From Nonomuraea aridisoli (GTDB taxonomy: Bacteria > Actinomycetota > Actinomycetes > Streptosporangiales > Streptosporangiaceae): DNA of 64,000 nucleotides. Shown piece by piece: positions 58,205 through 64,000 of this stretch. The stretch lies in assembly GCF_003236395.1 (NCBI RefSeq), contig NZ_POUD01000009.1, forward strand, positions 16,175-80,174. The letters are read 5' to 3'. Below the pieces are notes generated by a model that made no database searches, was not told where the DNA came from, and saw only the letters and a program-made list of their open reading frames with translations. Made by a program: the position numbers and the translations under genes. Positions within the stretch are counted from its first letter, which is position 1, and each line of letters opens with the position of its first letter.

Positions 58205-58231
58205 GGGAATCACGGCGGCCTAGGATCTGTT
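58205..58231 (+). promoter_or_regulatory. SigR-type (thiol-stress) promoter of trxBA
   Basis: GGGAAT (58205-58210), an 18-base spacer, then GTT (58229-58231). This matches the GGGAAT-N18-GTT promoter read by SigR/SigH sigma factors, which control trxBA in Streptomyces and Mycobacterium. It is 40 bases before the trxB start. Confidence 0.8.
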
Positions 58232-58270
58232 GAGCCGGTTGGCAACAGCAGACGAGGAAGGCGTGGGGCG

Positions 58271-59203
58271 TTGAGCGACGTTCGTAACGTGATCATCATC
58301 GGGTCCGGCCCGGCGGGCTACACTGCGGCCGTCTACTCCGCACGCGCCGAGCTCAAACCACTGGTCTTCGAGGGCTCCGTCACGGCCGGCGGCGCGCTGA
58401 TGAACACCACCGACGTGGAGAACTTCCCGGGATTCCCGGACGGCATCATGGGCCCCGACCTGATGGACAACCTGCGCAAGCAGGCCGAGCGGTTCGGCGC
58501 CGAGCTGGTCGCCGACGACGTGGTCGAGGTCGACCTGAAGGCCGAGCCGAAGGTCGTCAAGACCCACACCGACACCTACTACGCCAAGTCCGTGATCCTG
58601 GCCATGGGCTCCGGCTACCGCGAGCTCGGCGTGCCGGGCGAGAAGCGGCTGTCCGGGCGTGGCGTGTCGTGGTGCGCGACCTGTGACGGCTTCTTCTTCC
58701 GCAACAAGGACATCGTGGTCGTCGGCGGCGGCGACACCGCGATGGAGGAGGCCATGTTCCTGACCCGGTTCGGGCGCATGGTGACCGTGGTCCACCGCCG
58801 TGACTCGCTGCGGGCCAGCAAGATCATGCAGGATCGCGCGTTCGCCAACGAGAAGATCCGCTTCGTCTGGGACTCCGAGGTCGCCGACGTGATGGGCGAC
58901 ACCAGGGTCGAGGCCGTGAAGCTGCGCAACGTCAAGACCGGCGAGGAGTGCGAGCTGGCCACCGACGCGCTGTTCGTCGCGATCGGCCACGACCCCCGCA
59001 CCGAGCTGGTCAAGGGCCAGATCGACCTCGACGAGAACGGCTACATCAAGGTGGCCTCCCCCAGCACGGCGACCAACATCGACGGCGTGTTCGCCGCGGG
59101 CGACGTCGTCGACCACACCTACCGCCAGGCCATCACCGCGGCCGGCACCGGCTGTGCTGCCTCGCTCGACTCAGAGCGCTGGCTGGCCAACAACGAGAAG
59201 TAA
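58271..59203 (+). CDS. trxB: Thioredoxin-disulfide reductase
   Basis: A 310-residue FAD/NADPH flavoenzyme that reduces thioredoxin. The FAD site is [20 protein letters not shown], the redox disulfide is in [11 protein letters not shown], the NADPH site is [16 protein letters not shown], and the FAD C-terminal motif is [17 protein letters not shown]. The TTG start has GAGGAAGG nine bases upstream. It forms an operon with trxA, ten bases downstream, behind a SigR-type promoter. Confidence 0.97.
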   Translation: MSDVRNVIIIGSGPAGYTAAVYSARAELKPLVFEGSVTAGGALMNTTDVENFPGFPDGIMGPDLMDNLRKQAERFGAELVADDVVEVDLKAEPKVVKTHTDTYYAKSVILAMGSGYRELGVPGEKRLSGRGVSWCATCDGFFFRNKDIVVVGGGDTAMEEAMFLTRFGRMVTVVHRRDSLRASKIMQDRAFANEKIRFVWDSEVADVMGDTRVEAVKLRNVKTGEECELATDALFVAIGHDPRTELVKGQIDLDENGYIKVASPSTATNIDGVFAAGDVVDHTYRQAITAAGTGCAASLDSERWLANNEK

Positions 59204-59213
59204 GGAGCGCACC

Positions 59214-59528
59214 GTGAAGGCTGTCACCGACGCCACGTTCGAGTCCGAGGTACTCAAGAACGACAAGCCCGTCCTCGTCGACTTCTGGGCCGAATGGTGC
59301 GGCCCGTGCCGCCAGGTCTCCCCGATCCTGGAAGAGATCGCCAAGGAGCACGCCGACAAGCTCGAGATCGTCAAGCTCAACATCGACGAGAACCCTGAAG
59401 TTCCGCGCCAGTACGGTGTGCTCCAGATCCCGACGATGAACGTCTACAAGGGTGGCGAGGTCGTGAAGCAGATCATCGGCGCCAAGCCGAAGGCCATGCT
59501 GCTGCGCGAGCTCGAGGGCATCATCTAG
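59214..59528 (+). CDS. trxA: Thioredoxin
   Basis: A 104-residue thioredoxin. The active site is [13 protein letters not shown] with the classical CGPC, and the cis-proline is in [12 protein letters not shown]. It reduces protein disulfides using electrons from the upstream reductase. GTG 59214 has AAGGAG upstream. An intrinsic terminator follows. Confidence 0.97.
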   Translation: MKAVTDATFESEVLKNDKPVLVDFWAEWCGPCRQVSPILEEIAKEHADKLEIVKLNIDENPEVPRQYGVLQIPTMNVYKGGEVVKQIIGAKPKAMLLRELEGII

Positions 59529-59622
59529 CACGTTCAGCGGATGGGCCCCGCGGCCGTCGGCCGGGAGCAGCACTGGAACGGCCCTGCCCCCGGCCGACCC
59601 GCTCGTGGCGCGCTTCGCCCTG

Positions 59623-59650
59623 CCCCTCGCGACTCGATCGCGGGGGGCTT
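59623..59650 (+). terminator. Intrinsic terminator after trxA
   Basis: CCCCTCGCGA (59623-59632), loop CTCGA, TCGCGGGGGG (59638-59647), ten pairs including one G-T, then CTTTCG. It also separates trxA from the convergent acetyltransferase gene. Confidence 0.8.
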
Positions 59651-59677
59651 TCGCGTGTGTACGGGTCTGAGGGGTCG

Positions 59678-60295
59678 TCAGACGGGCCGCAGAGCCCGCT
59701 CCGGGCTCATGGAGCCGAGGAGGCGCTCCAAGGCCACCTCGACGTCCTCACGCCACGAGACGGCGTTCTTGAGTTCGAGCCGCAACCGCGGAAACCTCAA
59801 ATGCGGACGAACAGTTTTAAACCCCACAGAAAGCAAGTATTCCGCCGGTACTATGCAACTCGGCTCTTCCCACTTGAGATCTCCGAAAGCTTCAATGGCC
59901 TTGACTCCGCGCCTGGTCAAGTCTTTGGCCACGCCTTGGATGAGCATGCGCCCCAGCCCGCCGCCGGAGAACTCGGGAATGATGTGGGCCGTCATCAACA
60001 ACACCGCGTCGGCGCTCACCGGCGACGTGGGAAACGCCAGCGAACGCGGGGTGTAAAGCGGCGGGCTGTAGAGGACGAACCCGGCCGGGACCCCATCGAC
60101 GTAGACAATCTTCCCGCAGCTCCCCCACTCCAGCAGCGTGGCGGAGATCCAGGCTTCCTTCTCCAACCCCGGATCACCCGACTCCGTCGCACGCTCGCTG
60201 TTGACGGGGTCGAGCTCCCAGAACACGCACCGCCGGCAGCGCCGCGGAAGATCTTCAAGATTGTCCAGGGTTATGTTGACCAGTCGGCGCGACAA
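59678..60295 (-). CDS. GNAT-family acetyltransferase
   Basis: A 205-residue acetyl-CoA-dependent transferase. The acetyl-CoA site is PEFSGGGLGRMLIQGVAKDL (R/Q-x-x-G-x-G/A type), after the strand DAVLLMTAHI. An N-terminal Cys set (RRCRRCVFWELDP) is seen in the actinobacterial group of this enzyme that stands next to trxA and parB. Substrate unknown. The TTG start has no strong ribosome site. Its promoter must lie in the 176 bases shared with the divergent aminotransferase. Confidence 0.85.
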   Translation of the reverse strand: MSRRLVNITLDNLEDLPRRCRRCVFWELDPVNSERATESGDPGLEKEAWISATLLEWGSCGKIVYVDGVPAGFVLYSPPLYTPRSLAFPTSPVSADAVLLMTAHIIPEFSGGGLGRMLIQGVAKDLTRRGVKAIEAFGDLKWEEPSCIVPAEYLLSVGFKTVRPHLRFPRLRLELKNAVSWREDVEVALERLLGSMSPERALRPV

Positions 60296-60471
60296 CTACC
60301 GCCCCTATCGTTGACCCGGAAAAGCGCGCGAAAACCGCGTCCACAACTGGCATCGTAGCCCAGTGAAGATGCAGCCAGCGGACACCACGACGGTCGTGCC
60401 CGGTCACGGGGGACATGCCCGACTGGCGTAATCTGGTATTTCCGCCCGATATGACACCTAGGAGGTGGGCC

Positions 60472-61797
60472 GTGACGGAAGAGCTGAATCACGGTCAGAC
60501 ACCCGCGACCCAAGGGTCGCGCATCGACGCCTACGTCGATCGGTACGCGGCGCGAGCCGCCGGGATGGTCGCCTCCGAGATTCGAGCTCTGTTCGCCGTC
60601 GCGTCGAGGCCCGAGGTGGTCTCGCTCGCCGGCGGCATGCCGTACGTCACGGCGCTTCCCCTCGACATGGTCGGGGAGCTGGTCTCCGACCTCGTCACCA
60701 GGCGCGGCCCGGTGGCGCTGCAGTACGGCTCGGGGCAGGGCGATCCGCACCTGCGCGAGCAGATCTGCGAGGTCATGAGGCTGGAGGGGATCAACGCCGG
60801 GGCGAACGACGTGGTCGTCACCGTCGGGTCGCAGCAGGCACTCGACCTCATCACCCGGATCTTCATCGACCCGGGTGACGTGGTCCTCGCGGAGGGGCCC
60901 TCCTACGTGGGGGCCTTGGGGACGTTCTCTGCGTACCAGGCGAAAGTCGTTCACATCGCCATGGACGACCAGGGCATCGTGCCAGAGTCGCTGGCTCAGA
61001 CCATCTACGCGCTGGAGACCGCCGGCGCGCCCATCAAGTTCCTCTACACGATCCCGAACTTCCACAACCCCGCCGGCGTCACGCTCAACATCGCGCGGCG
61101 TCAGCAGGTGCTCGACATCTGCCAGCGGGCCGGGATCCTCATCATCGAAGACAATCCGTACGGACTGCTCGGGTTCGACGGGGAGCCTATGCGGGCCCTG
61201 CGCGCGGACAATCCCGACGGCGTGGTCTATCTGGGGTCGTTCTCGAAGACCCTCGCGCCCGGGTTCCGCGTCGGGTGGGCGCTCGCGCCGCACGCCATCC
61301 GTGACAAGCTCGTGCTCGCCATGGAGTCGGCCGTGTTGTCCCACTCCTCGTTCACCCAGCTGGCCGTCGGCCAGTATCTCGCCACGCAACCGTGGCGTGA
61401 GCAGATCAAATCGTTCAGGGAGCTCTACCGGGAGCGCCGCGACGCGCTTCTCGAAGCGCTCGACGCGCTGATGCCGCCCGAGGTCACGTGGACACGTCCC
61501 GCGGGCGGCTTCTTCGTCTGGGCGACGTTGCCCGAAGGGCTCGACTCCAAGGCCATCCTGCCGCGGGCCGTGGCCGAGCGGGTGGCGTTCGTCCCGGGGA
61601 CGGGGTTCTTCTCCGACGGCAGCGGCGCCCGGCACATGCGTCTGTCGTACTGCTACCCCGAGCCCGACCGCATCAGGGAAGGCGTGCGCCGGCTCGCCAG
61701 CGTGATCGAGCAGGAGATGCAGCTGCGCGACACGTTCGGCACTGGGTCCGCGATCGACCGCCAGGGCGTCGACACACCAGGCCCCGACCTCGCCTGA
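60472..61797 (+). CDS. PLP-dependent aminotransferase, class I/II (LysN/MocR-core type)
   Basis: A 441-residue fold-type I aminotransferase. The cofactor Lys is in VVYLGSFSKTLAPGFRVGWA, the phosphate-binding and ring-stacking residues are in YGSGQGDPHLREQI, and IIEDNPYGLLGFDGEP gives the Asp that holds the pyridine ring. This is the branch close to 2-aminoadipate aminotransferases, without the GntR head of MocR proteins. GTG 60472 has AGGAGG seven bases upstream. The exact amino donor is not known. Confidence 0.92.
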   Translation: MTEELNHGQTPATQGSRIDAYVDRYAARAAGMVASEIRALFAVASRPEVVSLAGGMPYVTALPLDMVGELVSDLVTRRGPVALQYGSGQGDPHLREQICEVMRLEGINAGANDVVVTVGSQQALDLITRIFIDPGDVVLAEGPSYVGALGTFSAYQAKVVHIAMDDQGIVPESLAQTIYALETAGAPIKFLYTIPNFHNPAGVTLNIARRQQVLDICQRAGILIIEDNPYGLLGFDGEPMRALRADNPDGVVYLGSFSKTLAPGFRVGWALAPHAIRDKLVLAMESAVLSHSSFTQLAVGQYLATQPWREQIKSFRELYRERRDALLEALDALMPPEVTWTRPAGGFFVWATLPEGLDSKAILPRAVAERVAFVPGTGFFSDGSGARHMRLSYCYPEPDRIREGVRRLASVIEQEMQLRDTFGTGSAIDRQGVDTPGPDLA

Positions 61798-61810
61798 CGC
61801 GACCACCACC

Positions 61811-61843
61811 GAGGGGGCCGGGGCTTGACGAACCGGCCCCCTC
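61811..61843 (+). terminator. Hairpin terminator after the aminotransferase
   Basis: Perfect 11-base arms GAGGGGGCCGG (61811-61821) and CCGGCCCCCTC (61833-61843) with an 11-base loop, followed by GTTCT. It lies 14 bases after the stop codon. Confidence 0.85.
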
Positions 61844-61980
61844 GTTCTGCCCAACACCAAGAATTCCCCTCGTCGAACGGCCGAGATGGGATGGGATCGC
61901 CGGAGAAAGCACCTCCCGTGCAGCATTCGCCCCCCACGCCGGTACCGTTGGACAGCGGTGGGATCAGCGGAGGAGAAGTG

Positions 61981-62928
61981 ATGAGCGATCTGGGCCACGT
62001 GCTGGTGCTGGCCGGAGGCCTCTCCTACGAGCGGGAGGTCTCTCTGCGCTCGGGTCGCCGGGTCAGCGAGGTGCTGCGCGCGGCGGGCGTCGACGTGGAG
62101 ACCCGCGACACCGACGCGTCGCTCGTCCCGTCGATCCTCGCCGACCCGCCCGACGCCGTCTTCGTCACGCTCCACGGCGGAGCCGGTGAGGACGGCGCGA
62201 TCCGCTCGGTGCTGGAGCTCCTCGACGTCCCGTACGTCGGCGCCGGTCCCGACGCGTGCCGGGTGGCCTACGACAAGCCCACCGCCAAGGTCGTCATCCG
62301 CTCGGTCGGCCTGCACACCCCCGAGTCCGTCACCCTGCCGAAGGAGACGTTCCACGACCTCGGCGCCACGGCCGTGCTCGGCCGCATCGTCGAGCGGCTC
62401 GGGCTGCCGCTGTTCGTCAAACCCGCCCGTGGCGGCTCCGCCCTCGGCGCCTCCTTCGTCCGTACGGCCGAGGAGCTGCCCGCCGCCATGGTCGGCTGCT
62501 TCGCCTACGGCGACACCGCGCTGATCGAGCGGTACGTCGAGGGCGTCGAAGTCTCCGTCTCCGTCGTCGACCTCGGCGACGGGCCGGTGGCGCTGCCGGC
62601 GGTGGAGATCGTGCCCGACGAGGGGGTCTACGACTACGCCGCCCGCTACACGGCCGGCCGTACCGAGTTCTTCGCCCCCGCCCGCCTCACACCCGCCGCG
62701 GCCGCCGCGTGCGCCGAGGCCGCCGTGACCGCCCACACCGCGCTGGGGCTGCGTGACATCTCCCGTACGGACCTGATCGTCGACGCCGACGGCGTGCCGC
62801 ACTTCCTCGAGGTCAACGTGGCGCCCGGCATGACGGAGACGTCGCTGCTGCCGATGTCCGCCGAAGCCGCCGGGCGGGACCTCGGCGAGCTGTGCCGTAC
62901 CCTCCTGCAGAACGCCACCAACCGCTGA
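61981..62928 (+). CDS. ddl: D-alanine-D-alanine ligase
   Basis: A 315-residue ATP-grasp ligase making the D-Ala-D-Ala end of peptidoglycan stems. The N-terminal domain has AGGLSYEREVSLRSGRRV and TLHGGAGEDGAIRSVLELLD; the ATP-grasp core has LFVKPARGGSALGASFVRTA and HFLEVNVAPGMTETSLLPMS. The specificity loop reads VYDYAARYTAG, keeping the Tyr of D-Ala ligases rather than the His of D-lactate ligases. ATG 61981 follows GGAGGAG. It may be a second Ddl, as actinomycetes usually have another elsewhere. Confidence 0.93.
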   Translation: MSDLGHVLVLAGGLSYEREVSLRSGRRVSEVLRAAGVDVETRDTDASLVPSILADPPDAVFVTLHGGAGEDGAIRSVLELLDVPYVGAGPDACRVAYDKPTAKVVIRSVGLHTPESVTLPKETFHDLGATAVLGRIVERLGLPLFVKPARGGSALGASFVRTAEELPAAMVGCFAYGDTALIERYVEGVEVSVSVVDLGDGPVALPAVEIVPDEGVYDYAARYTAGRTEFFAPARLTPAAAAACAEAAVTAHTALGLRDISRTDLIVDADGVPHFLEVNVAPGMTETSLLPMSAEAAGRDLGELCRTLLQNATNR

Positions 62929-62970
62929 CCGGTCGCGTGGCGGCGAAACCGGGCTGAGTAGCCTGGGCCT

Positions 62971-64000
62971 GTGCTGATCGATTCGATGTACCCCAAGAGT
63001 TTCGCCAGCGACAACCACGCCGGCGTGCACCCGGCCATCCTCGACGCCATCGCCGCCGCCAACCAGGGCGACGCGCCCGCGTACGGTGACGACACCTGGA
63101 CGGCGGCGTTCGAGGAGCGGGCCAAGGAGGTGTTCGGCTCGGCCGCCCAGGCCTTCCCCGTGCTCAACGGCGCGGGCGCCAACATGGTCGGTCTCGCGCT
63201 CATGCTCGGCCGCTACGACGCCGTCATCTGCGCCGCCGACGCCCACATCGCCACCCACGAGGCGGGCGCGGCCGAGCGGCTGCTGGGCGTGAAGCTGATG
63301 ACCGTCCCCACCGAGGACGGCAAGCTCCGACCCGCCGACATCACGTCACGCCTCGGCGGCATCGGCAATCCGCACGAGCCGCAGCCGACGGTGGTCTCCA
63401 TCTCCCAGGTCACCGAACTCGGCACCTGCTACACCCCCGACGAGATCGCCGCCCTCGCCGACACCGCCCACCACAACGGCCTCCGGCTCCACGTGGACGG
63501 CGCCCGGCTCGCCAACGCCGCCGCGTTCCTCCACTGCGACCTGAAGGCCGTCACGACGGACGCCGGCGTGGACGTGTTCAGCTTCGGCGGCACCAAGAAC
63601 GGCGCCCTGGCGGCCGAGGCCGTCGTGGTCGCCGACGATTCGCTCGCCCACGCCGTACCGTTCCTGCGGCGCCAGTCGCTCCAGCTCGCCTCGAAGATGC
63701 GCTTCGTCTCGGCGCAGCTGTCCGCCCTCCTGACGGACGACCTCTGGCGCCGGAACGCGGCCCACGCGAACGCGATGGCCATGCGCCTGGCCGACGGTCT
63801 GGCGGACGTGCCGGGCGTGTCGCTGGCGTACCCGGTGGAGGGCAACGCCGTCTTCGCCACCCTCCCCCACGCCGCCACCGAAACCCTCCGCCGGCGCTAC
63901 CTCTTCCATTACTGGGACGAGCCCGCCGGCACGGTCCGCTGGATGACCGCCTTCGACACCACCCCGGACCAGGTGGACGACTTCCTCAAAGACCTCCACC
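62971..64000 (+). CDS. Low-specificity L-threonine aldolase, cut by the window end
   Basis: The first ~343 residues of a PLP enzyme that splits threonine or allo-threonine to glycine and acetaldehyde. FASDNHAGVHPAILDAIAAA begins the fold; the cofactor Lys is in DVFSFGGTKNGALAAEAVVV, and LHVDGARLANAAAFL has the Asp that holds the ring. The reading frame is open to base 64000, so the C-terminus is missing by only a few residues. GTG 62971 is listed; ATG 62986 is five codons later. The short distance to ddl may place it in the same unit. Confidence 0.88.
   Translation, partial: MLIDSMYPKSFASDNHAGVHPAILDAIAAANQGDAPAYGDDTWTAAFEERAKEVFGSAAQAFPVLNGAGANMVGLALMLGRYDAVICAADAHIATHEAGAAERLLGVKLMTVPTEDGKLRPADITSRLGGIGNPHEPQPTVVSISQVTELGTCYTPDEIAALADTAHHNGLRLHVDGARLANAAAFLHCDLKAVTTDAGVDVFSFGGTKNGALAAEAVVVADDSLAHAVPFLRRQSLQLASKMRFVSAQLSALLTDDLWRRNAAHANAMAMRLADGLADVPGVSLAYPVEGNAVFATLPHAATETLRRRYLFHYWDEPAGTVRWMTAFDTTPDQVDDFLKDLH

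Noticed and set aside
60271..63258. A 995-codon open frame on the minus strand
   Set aside because: It lies opposite the aminotransferase, ddl and threonine aldolase genes and has shadow composition.

Overview
The window reads as a chromosomal segment from a high-GC actinomycete of the filamentous type. Third codon positions are almost always G or C, GTG and TTG starts are common, and neighbouring genes are often coupled through ATGA, GTGA or TTGA overlaps. The core gene order (dnaB, MATE exporter, rplI-rpsR-ssb-rpsF, two membrane glycosyltransferases, class A penicillin-binding protein, DUF5318, padR, inositol-phosphate synthase, pcnA, DUF6049, murJ, pseudokinase, sigM, anti-sigma, trxB, trxA) matches what I remember of the oriC-proximal region of Streptomyces, with partial similarity to Mycobacterium. 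Streptosporangiaceae (for example Nonomuraea) is my best guess for the family; this is inference. By that synteny parAB, dnaA and oriC should lie to the right of the window. No rRNA, tRNA or CRISPR array was recognised.

Left region (1-6.3 kb): the end of a PH-domain protein, three one-component regulators (XRE-TPR, GntR/FadR, MarR), a DNA polymerase sliding-clamp gene that is not next to dnaA and is therefore probably a second clamp, and a NarL-type two-component system whose kinase carries membrane segments after its ATPase domain.

Accessory region (6.3-19 kb): a tightly coupled cluster resembling a reduced type IV secretion or conjugation machine. It has a VirB4/TraC-like ATPase, an SCO6880-family protein, a TrbL/VirB6-like membrane protein, a secreted-domain protein, a two-helix pilin-like protein, and a divergent VirB1-like lytic transglycosylase-NlpC/P60 hydrolase with a lipoprotein. 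No relaxase or clear coupling protein is present. Next to it is a two-gene unit: a YtkA/FixH-like membrane protein and a 1555-residue multicopper oxidase built from three repeated two-cupredoxin modules, with a candidate operator just upstream.

Middle region (19-38 kb): SMP-30-like lactonase, Lrp and SoxR regulators, universal stress protein, dnaE with a coupled small zinc protein, an orphan small protein, a serine beta-lactamase-like hydrolase, and dnaB. The dnaB P-loop is interrupted by a 500-residue intein with class 3 features and a LAGLIDADG endonuclease that contains extra Cys clusters. Between dnaB and the MATE exporter lies a helically phased array of DnaA-box-like sequences. An APC permease and a polar amino-acid ABC transporter separate this block from the rplI-rpsR-ssb-rpsF operon.

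Right region (38-64 kb): endonuclease IV, envelope-building genes (glycosyltransferases, PBP, MurJ with a separate pseudokinase, D-Ala-D-Ala ligase), inositol and isoprenoid genes, tRNA 3' end maturation, SigM with its zinc anti-sigma factor, and thioredoxin/thioredoxin reductase behind a sequence matching a SigR-type promoter. An aminotransferase, Ddl and a threonine aldolase cut by the window edge close the window.
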